From an uncultured Clostridium sp. (GTDB taxonomy: Bacteria > Bacillota > Clostridia > TANB77 > CAG-508): 35,755 nt of DNA. Numbering within the stretch: position 1 is the first letter of the stretch; every line of letters starts with the position of its first letter. Below the pieces are notes generated by a model. The model had not been told where the DNA came from, made no database searches, and saw only the letters and a list, made by a program, of their open reading frames with translations. The translations under genes and the position numbers were made by a program. The DNA lies in the NCBI GenBank assembly GCA_946548575.1, contig CAMNPT010000010.1, positions 1 through 35,755 on the forward strand, given 5' to 3'. Shown piece after piece: positions 18,267 to 26,566 of this stretch.

Positions 18267-18282
18267 TTATTATTCCTTCCTT

Positions 18283-18840
18283 TTAGTTAAATTTATTCAT
18301 TGCAATATCAACACCATTTTTTAGTATTTCTATTATAGCATTTTTTGCAATTGTAGTTGATTCATCTAATATTATTTTTTCATTTTCCGGTATATAACCT
18401 ATTACATAATTAATTAAATCTGATTTATCTTCAGGTGCTCCTATTCCAATCCTTATTTTTGTAAATTTTGTTGTTCCTATATTTTCGACAACAGATTTCA
18501 TTCCATTATGCGTTCCAGCTCCACCTGTTTTCCTAATTTTTACTGTTCCTAAGTCTATGTCAATATCATCATATATTACAATTATATCTTCATAACTTAT
18601 TTTATAAAAATCTATTACTTCTTTGATACTTTCACCACTTAAATTCATATATGTTTGAGGTTTTAATATAATTACTTTTTTATTTTCTATTATACCTGTA
18701 CCATAAAGACCTTTAAATTTCTTTTTGTTTATTTCTATATTAAACTGTTTTGCTAATTTATTTACAGTATCAAATCCCATATTATGTCGTGTTCCTGAAT
18801 AATCTTCTTCAGGATTTCCTAGTCCAACTATTAAAACCAT
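18283..18840 (-). CDS. pth: Peptidyl-tRNA hydrolase
   Basis: Cleaves peptidyl-tRNA released by drop-off and recycles tRNA. It has 185 residues, the usual length. Conserved residues are visible: Asn9 (GLGNP), catalytic His19 in GTRHNMGF, the KPQTYMNLSG loop, YDDIDID containing the catalytic-site Asp, and GGAGTHNGMKS. The arginine of the GTRHN motif is encoded by CGA, useful here as a check that CGA still means arginine in this genome. First gene of an operon with the RNase, rimO and two unknown genes; promoter at 18870-18898. Confidence 0.97.
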   Translation of the reverse strand: MVLIVGLGNPEEDYSGTRHNMGFDTVNKLAKQFNIEINKKKFKGLYGTGIIENKKVIILKPQTYMNLSGESIKEVIDFYKISYEDIIVIYDDIDIDLGTVKIRKTGGAGTHNGMKSVVENIGTTKFTKIRIGIGAPEDKSDLINYVIGYIPENEKIILDESTTIAKNAIIEILKNGVDIAMNKFN

Positions 18841-18869
18841 TTTTTTCTCCCTTATTTTTATTTTTATCT

Positions 18870-18898
18870 ATTTTATCGTGTTTTTAGCATTTTTTCAA
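18870..18898 (-). promoter_or_regulatory. Sigma-A promoter of the pth operon
   Basis: TTGAAA (18893-18898), 17 nt, TAAAAT (18870-18875) on the minus strand; it sits between the spoVG terminator and the pth ribosome binding site (GGGAG). Confidence 0.65.
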
Positions 18899-18916
18899 GT
18901 ATTTTTTTAAATAAAC

Positions 18917-18946
18917 AAAAAACACTCCTAAATAAGAGTGTTTTTT
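18917..18946 (-). terminator. spoVG terminator
   Basis: AAAAAACACTC (18917-18927) pairs with GAGTGTTTTTT (18936-18946) around an 8-nt loop, with TGTTTATTT continuing on the minus strand, directly after the spoVG stop codon. Confidence 0.9.
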
Positions 18947-18965
18947 GATTAATAATTTCTATAAA

Positions 18966-19241
18966 TTATTCTGCTGCAGATTCCTCTGTTTCTGGAGCTT
19001 CATAAGCATCTAATATAGCTTTTTGAATTTTCTCTCTAGTTTCAGCATTGATTGGATGAGCTATATCTTTGAATTCTCCATTTGGAGTTTTTCTGCTAGG
19101 CATAGCTATAAATAATCCATTTTGGCTTTCGATAACTTTAATATCGTGAACTGCGAATTCATTATCGAATGTTACAGAAGCAACAGCTTTCATTCTGTTT
19201 TCTGAGTTTACTTTTCTTAAACGTACATCTGTTATTTGCAT
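18966..19241 (-). CDS. spoVG: Septation/sporulation regulator SpoVG
   Basis: Small nucleic-acid-binding regulator involved in sporulation, septation and gene control in Firmicutes. The body [12 protein letters not shown]...[24 protein letters not shown]...[24 protein letters not shown] is the SpoVG signature nearly throughout, at 91 residues. The start at 19241 is chosen because MQITDVR is the conserved family start and AGGTG lies 8 nt upstream; an in-frame ATG at 19304 would add 21 residues with no family match and would begin in the promoter's leader. Monocistronic: sigma-H-like promoter at 19312-19338 and its own terminator at 18917-18946. Confidence 0.97.
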   Translation of the reverse strand: MQITDVRLRKVNSENRMKAVASVTFDNEFAVHDIKVIESQNGLFIAMPSRKTPNGEFKDIAHPINAETREKIQKAILDAYEAPETEESAAE

Positions 19242-19276
19242 TTTTAGTGCACCTACCCTTCCAGTTTTATTTTTTT

Positions 19277-19302
19277 GTACATACACGTTTATTCTTATGT
19301 AC
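19277..19302 (-). other. Hairpin in the spoVG leader
   Basis: GTACATA (19277-19283) pairs with TATGTAC (19296-19302) around a 12-nt loop, between the predicted transcription start and the SpoVG ribosome binding site. It may affect mRNA stability or translation; no known riboswitch is recognised. Confidence 0.4.
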
Positions 19303-19311
19303 AATTATAAT

Positions 19312-19338
19312 ATTCTTCATAAAAAATGTTTTTCCTTC
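19312..19338 (-). promoter_or_regulatory. Sigma-H-type promoter of spoVG
   Basis: On the minus strand GAAGGAAAA (19330-19338), 11 nt, GAAGAAT (19312-19318). This fits the Bacillus sigma-H consensus RnAGGAwWW - 11-12 nt - RnnGAAT at every defined position. spoVG is the classic sigma-H target, so the match is expected and supports sporulation control in this organism. Confidence 0.75.
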
Positions 19339-19410
19339 TTTTTTTTACATTTTTTTAAAAATTGTTTTTATCATATTTTGTTTTTTTTATCATATATTAG
19401 TTATAAACTA

Positions 19411-19439
19411 TTGAAAAATTAATAAAAACATTATATAAT
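19411..19439 (+). promoter_or_regulatory. Sigma-A promoter of murC
   Basis: TTGAAA (19411-19416), 17 nt, TATAAT (19434-19439). AAGGGGAG (19452-19459) is the ribosome binding site 8 nt before ATG. Confidence 0.8.
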
Positions 19440-19467
19440 TATTCTGTTATAAAGGGGAGATAATAAA

Positions 19468-20850
19468 ATGCCAAATATAGATACTATTAAAAAATTTAAA
19501 AAAATACATATGATTGGAATCGGTGGCGTTAGTATGAGTGGTATAGCTGCTATCTTACAAAATTTTGGTTTTGAAGTTACCGGTTCTGATATGAATAATT
19601 CTGAAACTATAAAAAGCCTACAAAATAAAGGTATAAAAATTACTATAGGTCATAATTTAGATTTAATAGCTACATCAGATGTTGTAGTTTATTCTGCTGC
19701 TATAAAAAAAGATGATCCTGAAATGTTAGAAGCAAAAAGATTAAATATACCTACAATAGAAAGAGCAGATTTTTTAGGTGAACTTACTCGTTGTTTTAAA
19801 GACACAATTTGTATTTCTGGAACACACGGGAAAACTACGACTACTTCAATGATTTCACTTTGTTTTTTGGAAGGATTAAAAGACCCTAGTATTCAAGTTG
19901 GAGCTTTTTTAAAACAAATAAATGGAAACTATAAAGTTGGTAATAGCGAACATTTTATTATTGAAGCATGTGAATATGTAGAAAGTTTTTTGAAATTTAG
20001 CCCTAAAGCTGAAGTTATTTTGAATATAGATAATGATCACTTAGATTATTTTAAAACTTTTGAAAATATAAAAAATGCTTTTATTAAATATGTTAAATTA
20101 TTACCTGATGATGGTTTATTGGTTATAAATAGTGATGATTCTAATTGTTTAGATTTGCAAAAATATACTAAATCTAAAGTAATCACATATGGAATTAATA
20201 ATACAGAAGCAAATTATACAGCCAAAAATATTATTTTTAATAATGATGGTTTTGCTAAATTTGACTTATATAGTAATTCTAAAATGATAGATAATATCCA
20301 ATTATCTGTACCAGGAATTCATAATGTAAAAAATGCATTAGCATGTATTGCTTTATGTTGTGAATATGGTATTTCAATAACTGATATAAAAAAAGCTTTA
20401 TTTGAATTTACAGGTGCTCATAGAAGATTTGAATATAAAGGAAAAATTAACGACAAAGCTAGTGTGTATGATGATTATGGTCATCATCCAACAGAAATAA
20501 AGGCTACAGCAAATTCTTTAATAAATAAAAAATTTAATAAATCTTGGGTTATTTTTCAACCTCATACATATAGTAGAACAAAAAATTTATTAGATGATTT
20601 TGCAAATGCTCTAATTTCTTTTGATAATATAATTATTTTGGATATTTATGCTGCCAGGGAAACTAATACTTATAATATTAGCTCTAAAGATTTAGTAGAC
20701 AAAATTATTGCTTTAGGAAAAAATGCTAAATATATTGAAAATTTTGATAGTTGTGTTTCTTATGTAAAAGAAAATATAAACAATAATGATATTGTTATAA
20801 CTTTAGGCGCTGGTACAGTAACCGAAATTGGTCCTATGCTTATAAAATAA
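19468..20850 (+). CDS. murC: UDP-N-acetylmuramate--L-alanine ligase
   Basis: Cytoplasmic ATP-dependent ligase that adds the first amino acid (L-Ala) to UDP-MurNAc in peptidoglycan synthesis. It has 460 residues: an N-terminal UDP-binding Rossmann domain with HMIGIGGVSMSGIA (14-27), the ATP P-loop SGTHGKTTTTS (117-127), EACEY, the Mur ligase motif NIDNDHLDYF, NVKNALA, AHRRFEYKG, and the C-terminal YDDYGHHPTEI and TLGAGTVTEIG motifs. SGIA and RRFE are characteristic of MurC rather than MurD, E or F. Single gene with its own promoter and terminator; in-frame CGG is absent. Confidence 0.97.
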   Translation: MPNIDTIKKFKKIHMIGIGGVSMSGIAAILQNFGFEVTGSDMNNSETIKSLQNKGIKITIGHNLDLIATSDVVVYSAAIKKDDPEMLEAKRLNIPTIERADFLGELTRCFKDTICISGTHGKTTTTSMISLCFLEGLKDPSIQVGAFLKQINGNYKVGNSEHFIIEACEYVESFLKFSPKAEVILNIDNDHLDYFKTFENIKNAFIKYVKLLPDDGLLVINSDDSNCLDLQKYTKSKVITYGINNTEANYTAKNIIFNNDGFAKFDLYSNSKMIDNIQLSVPGIHNVKNALACIALCCEYGISITDIKKALFEFTGAHRRFEYKGKINDKASVYDDYGHHPTEIKATANSLINKKFNKSWVIFQPHTYSRTKNLLDDFANALISFDNIIILDIYAARETNTYNISSKDLVDKIIALGKNAKYIENFDSCVSYVKENINNNDIVITLGAGTVTEIGPMLIK

Positions 20851-20853
20851 TTT

Positions 20854-20887
20854 AAATACACATATACATACATGTATATGTGTATTT
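20854..20887. terminator. Terminator between murC and spoIVB
   Basis: A 15-bp perfect stem (20854-20868 with 20873-20887) and a 4-nt loop, followed by a T tract on the plus strand. It terminates murC and, with A-rich flanks, probably also the convergent spoIVB. Confidence 0.9.
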
Positions 20888-20903
20888 TTTTATATTTTTA
20901 TTT

Positions 20904-22143
20904 TTACTTATTAGTTATATTTTTAGATTGTTTTAACATTATATCTCCAAAAACAGCATATCCTTCTTTTGGATTATTTACTAACACATGAGTAATTGCA
21001 CCAATAAATTTTTCATTTTGAATAATTGGAGAACCTGACATCCCCTGTATAATTCCTCCCGTTTTTTCTAATAATTTTTCATCTGTAACTTTTACCTGCA
21101 TACTTTTATTATCATGGTTATTTTCTTTAAAAATTTTTTGTATCTCTATTTCATATTCTTGAGGATAATTATTATCTAAGCAACATAGAATTTTTGCTTT
21201 TCCTAATTGTATCTCATCTCTTGTAGCTACTTCCATTTCTCTTGAACTATCTATATTTAAACTTAATAAATTATTTACTTTTCCATAAATTCCAAATTTA
21301 CTATTTTTACTTATAAGACCAATATTTTTACCATCTTCAATAGTTCCTTGTATTCTTCCTGGTTCCCCCTTTTCTCCTTTTGTAATATTTAATATTCTAG
21401 TTGTTACAAATTCTCCAGAAGCAATATTTATTAGTTCATTTGTATCTATATCGGCTATTCCATGACCTAGAGCTCCAAAAGTTTTTGTTTCAGCTTCATA
21501 AAATGTAACTGTTCCAACTCCTGCTGCACTATCTCTAACCCATAATCCTAATTTGTATTCATTTTTATTAGTTCTTACAGGCTTTATGCTACATTCTTTC
21601 GTTTCATCTCCATGAATAAATTTTATTTGAATATTCTCTCCATGAGATAAATTTACTGTTTGAATTAATTCATTTGTAGAATTTATATTTCTATTATTAA
21701 TTTTTATAATTGTATCTCCTTCTTCTATTCCTGTGTTTTCAAATGGTTTATGCTTTAATTTGTCTTCACCTTCTATCTCTGACATTCCGTACTACTAAAA
21801 CACCATTTGTATATAGTTTAACTCCTGCAATATCACCTACTGGTATTACCTTTGTTTTTGGTAATACACTTACTTCAATATCTTTTACAGGTATATTATT
21901 AAAAAGATTAAGTTCTAAAGTAGTATTTCCAATTTTATTACTTAAATTACTTTCATTACCTGATGAAGTTTCTATTGTTTGTAAATTTTTGTTTTTTATA
22001 TTTAAACCAAACATTGTTTTTATAGAAATGTTTTCCCCCTCAAATAAAACTATTTCTTTTGGAATCATTTCTATTTCTAAAATATAAATATAAAAAATCA
22101 ATAAAAAAAATACCAATAATAACATTTTTAGAATTTTTTTCAT
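20904..22143 (-). CDS. spoIVB: SpoIVB peptidase (S55), one CGGA +1 shift
   Basis: Forespore serine protease secreted across the inner forespore membrane; in Bacillus it cleaves SpoIVFA so that pro-sigma-K is activated. The start at 22143 (AAGGAG 6 nt upstream) gives a signal-anchor (about 3-24) and the region ending KVIPVGDIAGVKLYTNGVLVV, then in-frame CGG A (21786-21789). Skipping C gives VLVVGMSEIEG and continues through the PDZ domain (EEGDTIIKIN) to the S55 protease domain with GALGHGI (His about 227) and IQGMSGSPI (Ser about 371), for 412 residues against 426 in B. subtilis. Without the shift only a 125-residue stub forms. Sigma-G-like promoter upstream. The family normally has Gly at this VLVVG position, so CGGA is best read as Gly. 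Confidence 0.9.
21786..21789 (-). other. CGGA +1 recoding site in spoIVB
   Basis: GTA CGG AAT in the upstream frame runs out after a few codons (RNVRDRR stop). GTA (C) GGA ATG restores VVGMSEIEG and the rest of SpoIVB. Shift after residue 118; glycine 119. Confidence 0.85.
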
Positions 22144-22164
22144 AAAAATCTCCTTACTTATTAT

Positions 22165-22193
22165 TAGTATTTACACTTTATTTATTTATATAC
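22165..22193 (-). promoter_or_regulatory. Sigma-G/F-like promoter of spoIVB
   Basis: On the minus strand GTATA (22189-22193), 17 nt, AATACTA (22165-22171), compared with the forespore consensus GHATR and CATWHTA: one mismatch in the -10. It is only 22 bp before the start codon. B. subtilis spoIVB is also forespore-controlled, so the position is sensible. Confidence 0.45.
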
Positions 22194-22216
22194 ATTAAAT
22201 TTATACTATAATTTAA

Positions 22217-23903
22217 CTATGTATGATTATTGTTAACCTTAAACATAGAATGTCTTTCTCTTCCTAAACCAGTATAATAAATTTGAGCTATTCTTTTCTT
22301 CTGTGCATTGGTAGAATTAGCATATTCTTTCATATATTCTTCAATACTTTTATCACTTAAATTTGTTGATGCACCTGGTTCTATTACTGAAGTATATGCA
22401 CCTTTTTCTTGACGTGGATAATAATATACATCTATTTGATTATTATCATTATCAATTGTATCTTTTACATTTCTAACTTCAAAATTTGAATTTAATATTC
22501 CAATACCATTTGTTAAATCAACACCACTATTTAACAAATTTGTATCTGTTGGTAAATAATATGTATCACCAACAACAATATAGATAGAATTTTCAGATAT
22601 AAAATCATCATTTGTATTATTTTCTACAATTGAATAACCATTATATATTCTTCCACCAATACTTAATCCTTGAAGAAATGTTATCATTGATATACCAGAT
22701 GTTAGGTTTTCCCAATCATTATCAGTTAATTTTGGCATAGCAAATTGCACACCAGATGATGATACATTATTAAAATTATCGATAGCAACCATTAAATTAG
22801 ATTCAATAGCATTTTTTATAACTTCTGTTCTATGAAGATAAAAATCTGAATCTTTATCTTCGATAGCTTTACCACTACCGTTTAATTCTTCAAATATTTT
22901 AATATCTTGAGTATATGGACCATTATTTGTATATTGATTACCTTTTAAATCTACAGCATTACTTGAAGATAAATTTCTTAATACTTGATTACTATTTACA
23001 AAATCTGTGAATTCTTTTGCTTGTTTATAAAATTCTATACCTTGATTATTATTTTTAATTTCGTCAATAGTAATATTTTGCTTTGAGTTATTTTTTTCTT
23101 CATTTAACATAGAAAAAACAGATTCATTTCCATTATCATTTTCTATATAATATTTAACTCCATTTATCTTCTTGTGTGGTAAATATATTGAATCTCCTTT
23201 TACATGATAAGTTACAGTTCCCATTTTATAATCATTCTTATCTTCAATATAAACATTTTCTTTTAAGTTATCGCCATTTTCTTCTGTAATTTCTATTCCC
23301 TTATAATAATATTTTCCACTAGTTTCAGTTATACCTGTTAATAAATAACCAGATTTATCAATTGGTTCTCCATTAATTGTTCCTTGTATTGTAATATAAC
23401 TATCTAGTGAATATGTTATTACAAAATCACTTCCGAGTTGGCTTATATCTGCAACTGTAATAAATATATGGCTTTAGTCCATATATTCTATCACCAGGAG
23501 TATATGTAGAATTATTGTTAATATCAACATTTGTTAATGTATTATCATATGCTGAATAAATATAATAACCATCATATAATGTATATACAACAGCAGGTAC
23601 ATAATTTTTTAGAACTTCACTTGTATAACCATAAGATTTAAAATTATTAGCTAAGGAACTATAAAAAACATTTGCAGATGCCTCTATATCCCTCATCTTA
23701 GAATTTACTATATCTGATGTTGTACTATTAGACATATTTAATTGAAATGCTTTTATTGCATCATAAGTAGAATTTTTTAATTTTGTATCATATGAAATTT
23801 GATATTGTAATGTTTTTATCTGATAAGTTGAATAATTACTTAATATTAATGACATAGGTACAATAATCAATAATGCAATAACAGCTAACGCATCTAAATT
23901 CAT
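22217..23903 (-). CDS. Tad-locus minor subunit (TadE/TadG-like anchored protein), one CGGA +1 shift
   Basis: Last gene of the pilus operon. Start at 23903 (AGAAGG 7 nt upstream): a hydrophobic N-terminal helix (about 5-24) like a class-III pilin or TadE/TadG anchor, then an extracellular region. At codon 157 the frame meets CGG A (23432-23435) in KPT CGG AAG and would stop two codons on. Skipping the C gives KPTGSDFVITYSLD and continues uninterrupted through GTVTYHVKGDSIYLPHKK to 22217, for 561 residues. The intervening stretch 23225-23426 looks empty only if the shift is ignored. The extracellular part is beta-rich, Asn/Ser/Tyr-rich and not recognised. A pilus-associated or tip-like surface protein is inferred from operon position and N-terminus. 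Confidence 0.72.
23432..23435 (-). other. CGGA +1 recoding site in the last pilus-operon gene
   Basis: ACT CGG AAG TGA stops at once; ACT (C) GGA AGT GAT opens a frame of 405 more residues. In-frame CGG; glycine 157. Confidence 0.78.
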
Positions 23904-23924
23904 ATCTATACCTTCTTTTGTAGA

Positions 23925-24459
23925 TTATTCACCATTTTTATATATAAGTGATGAACTTTCTACTGATTTATCTGGAACATCACTACCCATAACTTTAAGA
24001 AGACTGTTACTAAGTACTTGTGCCATAGAATCGCTTTGTGCTTCAGCTTTAATATTTATTCTATCTCCTTCTTTACAATTATACACACCAGAACTTGCTA
24101 AAGACTTCTTTATTTGTGTATCTTGTATTTCATAAGATGAATTTTCGCCAATTTTGTCTTTTACAGTTTGTGATGCTTTTTTACCTAAATTTGCATCTTT
24201 AACTTCTATTGTTGTTACAAGCTCATATTTTACCCCAGTTGCATTTAACTGTTGCTCAGCTTTACTTATCTTATCTTGCGTTATTTTTCCGTGTTTCGGC
24301 TATATCATTTGTTAAGTCTGTTACTATTGATTGTACAGTTAATAAAGTTGCATCATCAAGTCTTTGTGCAGTTGATAATAATGGATATATAGTCAAAATT
24401 ATAACTGCTCCAGCAATCATTATTACTGTCATCAATATTTCACCACTCTCACTTTTCAT
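23925..24459 (-). CDS. TadE-like minor pilin, one CGGA +1 shift
   Basis: A 177-residue protein of the pilus operon. MKSESGEILMTVIMIAGAVIILTIYPLL is a short polar leader followed by a long hydrophobic helix with the Gly-Glu preceding it, as in TadE-like or class-III prepilins. The frame meets CGG A at 24288-24291 (ACA CGG AAA), where straight reading stops five codons later. Skipping C gives AETGKITQDKISKAEQQL and a full extracellular domain (YELVTTIEVKDANLG ... NIKAEAQSDSMAQVL) to a stop at 23925, 21 bp before the next gene. AAGGAGG precedes the start. No direct homologue recognised; minor pseudopilin is inferred. Confidence 0.72.
24288..24291 (-). other. CGGA +1 recoding site in the TadE-like gene
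   Basis: In-frame ACA CGG AAA. Shift after residue 56 gives glycine 57 and 120 further residues; without it the peptide ends KNNAR. Confidence 0.78.
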
Positions 24460-24486
24460 ATTTTCCTCCTTAAAATTTGATTTTTA

Positions 24487-25179
24487 CTATGGTGTATACG
24501 TATATGTTATAACTCTTTTAGGTGTTTTATTTATATCAGAAACAGCATTTCCGATAAAATTCACTCTCCTGATCACTATATGTCTCAGAGTATTTTTGTA
24601 TAGCATCCTTTTTTTGATTAACATCTTCAATATAAAATGTACCAAGTTGTTCAGTAAATTTTTTTCCATTAACATGGTCTACCAAACCTTCAGAAGTGTC
24701 TATAGTTATTCCGATTTGTTGCATATTCAGCATTAAATGCTGCCATATTACTTGATCCGATTATATTTATGATATAAAACAGCTTCAAGAAAAATATATT
24801 TTTCTTTATTATCTGATGAAAAATTATCTATTATAGACATATCTAAGGTTTTTATAGGATTACCATCTCTATCTTTATACAAATAATAACTATCTGTATT
24901 TCCAAAATTAAATTCAATTTTAAAGTTTTCATTAAAAACTCTATATATAGTTGGTATTATTGTTTCTAGTCCAACAGTCCTAGATAAATTTGTATTTCCA
25001 ACTGTTGGTAAATAATAATACTCATCATTGTCTATCATATATTTTTCTCTGTCTGAATAAGCTAATATGTTATCTATAGCTTGTCTAGCATTAGAAAAAG
25101 CTAGGACTACTATAGAAAGTGCTAAAATAAGCAATAAAACTGAACCTGCCATTTTTAATGCTTCAGCTGCATTCTCCAT
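24487..25179 (-). CDS. Pilin-like protein requiring three CGGA +1 shifts
   Basis: A 229-residue protein beginning MENAAEALKMAGSVLLLILA, the same short leader and helix as its operon neighbours (MENASKALLIAG type). Three in-frame CGGA sites occur at 24756-24759 (AAT CGG ATC), 24710-24713 (AAT CGG AAT) and 24550-24553 (TAT CGG AAA). Each one breaks the frame, and skipping the C at each gives one continuous product: ...YHKYN-G-SSNMAAFNAEYATN-G-ITIDTSEGLVDHV...ESEFY-G-NAVSDINKTPKR... ending TYTYTP. The remaining frame is open all the way only if all three shifts occur. Strong ribosome binding site (AAAGGGGGG). Minor or specialised pilin by context. Confidence 0.78.
24550..24553 (-). other. CGGA +1 recoding site 3 of the triple-shift pilin gene
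   Basis: TAT CGG AAA in frame after the two earlier shifts; reading TAT (C) GGA AAT avoids the TGA four codons on. Glycine 209. Confidence 0.78.
24710..24713 (-). other. CGGA +1 recoding site 2 of the triple-shift pilin gene
   Basis: AAT CGG AAT in frame after the first shift; AAT (C) GGA ATA opens the ITIDTSEG segment. Glycine 156. Confidence 0.78.
24756..24759 (-). other. CGGA +1 recoding site 1 of the triple-shift pilin gene
   Basis: AAT CGG ATC AAG TAA ends the upstream frame; AAT (C) GGA TCA AGT continues. Glycine 141. Confidence 0.78.
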
Positions 25180-25212
25180 AGTAATCCCCCCTTTAATAAT
25201 GTCTTATAATCA

Positions 25213-25572
25213 TTAATTTTCTTTAATATTAATTTCATTAACTCTACTAGAATCATAACTTAGTTTAACAGTATATTTTTTATTATTTCTAATATTTTTT
25301 GAATCTGTTATACCAGTTAATGTGACTAGTATTTCTTCTTTATTAATAGCTTTTACATCTTTTATTAATTGTTTTACATCAGTTCCAGATATATTATTAC
25401 CTTCATAATTTACTAATTTACTATTGAAAGCTTTATCTTCTGCTTGATCATTACTTGTTTTAGATAATAAAGCATTACCATTTGTAACAAACACATATAC
25501 TCCTAATGAAATCAGTAATATTACAATTAAGATAGTTCCGGCTATTAATAGTGCTTTAGATGAGTTTTCCAT
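25213..25572 (-). CDS. Small pilin-like protein
   Basis: A 119-residue protein. MENSSKALLIAGTILIVILLISLGVYVF is a short leader plus hydrophobic helix as in Flp/class-III-type pilins, followed by an extracellular region with NSKLVNYEGNNISGTDVKQLIKDV, which parallels the ILKYEGNKRSASDVRAV segment of the next protein upstream (25594-26007). The pair are clear paralogues. AGGAG is 6 nt before ATG. Part of the run of pilin genes after TadA/TadBC; probably a pilus subunit. No prepilin peptidase is in the window to process it. Confidence 0.78.
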   Translation of the reverse strand: MENSSKALLIAGTILIVILLISLGVYVFVTNGNALLSKTSNDQAEDKAFNSKLVNYEGNNISGTDVKQLIKDVKAINKEEILVTLTGITDSKNIRNNKKYTVKLSYDSSRVNEINIKEN

Positions 25573-25593
25573 ATCTAACTCCTAAATGAATTC

Positions 25594-26007
25594 TTATTCT
25601 CCTATTCCTTTACCTTCTATAGTTATACTATTAATTCTTCCTGTAGTAGCACTATATCCTAACTTGATTTTATAATTTCTATCCGAATCAGAAAGACCGC
25701 TTGTTTCAAATTGATTTGCAGCTGCATTATTTATTTTTATCTTATCCTCATCAGCTGCTCCTTCTGAAGTTAATTTTTTATTTGCAACAACGGCTTCATT
25801 TTTTACTGCTCTAACATCAGATGCTGATCTTTTGTTTCCTTCATATTTTAATATTGCTGAATTGAATGTTGATACTTCTTGTTCACTCAATCCACTATTT
25901 TTTACAGTATCTTGTGCTCCTGTAAAGATAAAAATTCCTAAAGATATTAATAAAATTGCTAGTAATATAGCTCCTGCTATAATTAATGCTTTTGATGCAT
26001 TTTCCAT
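25594..26007 (-). CDS. Small pilin-like protein, possible major subunit
   Basis: A 137-residue protein with leader and helix MENASKALIIAGAILLAILLIS, then a soluble domain (GLSEQEVSTFNSAILKYEGNKRS..., KIKLGYSATTGRINSITIEG) sharing the NS.....YEGN motif with three neighbouring proteins. A very strong GGGAGG ribosome binding site and a hairpin just upstream (26044-26064) suggest high output, so it may be the main shaft pilin; this is inference. In the order of the operon it follows the single-pass protein at 26079-26507. Confidence 0.78.
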   Translation of the reverse strand: MENASKALIIAGAILLAILLISLGIFIFTGAQDTVKNSGLSEQEVSTFNSAILKYEGNKRSASDVRAVKNEAVVANKKLTSEGAADEDKIKINNAAANQFETSGLSDSDRNYKIKLGYSATTGRINSITIEGKGIGE

Positions 26008-26043
26008 AATAAATTCCTCCCTTTTTTATATGTATATATTTTT

Positions 26044-26064
26044 TTACTAATAATATATTAGTAA
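26044..26064 (-). other. mRNA hairpin inside the pilin gene cluster
   Basis: TTACTAAT (26044-26051) pairs with ATTAGTAA (26057-26064) around a 5-nt loop between two pilin genes. On the minus strand an A tract follows, so it is not an intrinsic terminator; a processing or stabilising structure is possible. Confidence 0.4.
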
Positions 26065-26078
26065 TTTTAAAAACATAG

Positions 26079-26507
26079 TTATTCTGAAATTTGTTCAAAT
26101 TTCATATATTTAATTTTACCTGATGAATGATATTTAACCTCAGTATTTTTAAACATTAAAAATCTATAATATGTTAAAAATTTTTCTATTCCTGAATTAT
26201 AAATTTTTTCTATATTGTATAATTCATCATCATCCATAAATTTTATATCTATATTTATTGTGTTTTTTTCATTATTTATATATTTTCCTTTATTATCTTT
26301 TTTAACTTCATTTTTTTCATTTGAATCTATAGCTTTATTTATAAGAGTTGCTAATTCTAAACCTTGTATTTCTTTTTCTACATATATATCAAATTTTAAA
26401 TTTTCTTTTTGAGCTTGTCTAATATTTGCTTTATAATTTGAATATGTAAAAAACATAAGTGAAACTATTGCAACTACAGTAATAAAGAAGATTGCTATTT
26501 TTTTCAT
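26079..26507 (-). CDS. Single-pass membrane protein of the pilus operon
   Basis: A 142-residue protein with N-terminal KK, a hydrophobic helix (about 4-22), then FTYSNYKANIRQAQKENLKFDIY and the segment ELATLINKAIDSNEKNE, after which comes a Lys/Asn-rich region and a C-terminal domain with KNTEVKYHSSGKIKYMKFEQ. The leader differs from the MENASKAL-type pilins and lacks that motif. Its position between pilin genes and its topology suggest a minor pilin or assembly factor. Ribosome binding site AGGAG 5 nt before ATG. Confidence 0.7.
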   Translation of the reverse strand: MKKIAIFFITVVAIVSLMFFTYSNYKANIRQAQKENLKFDIYVEKEIQGLELATLINKAIDSNEKNEVKKDNKGKYINNEKNTINIDIKFMDDDELYNIEKIYNSGIEKFLTYYRFLMFKNTEVKYHSSGKIKYMKFEQISE

Positions 26508-26566
26508 AACTGCTCCTACTCATTATAGCATTATATTTTTTTAATTTCAAGAATTTTGTCACATTT

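Noticed and set aside
24487..24759. RF2-type programmed frameshift with an upstream Shine-Dalgarno-like stimulator
   Set aside because: Only one of the nine sites (24550) has an AGGAG nearby upstream, there is no stop codon in the shift position, and P-site codons vary.
26522..26550. Internal promoter TTGAAA-17-TATAAT before the gene at 26079-26507
   Set aside because: The predicted start site would fall within the ribosome binding site, leaving almost no leader; more likely chance in AT-rich DNA.
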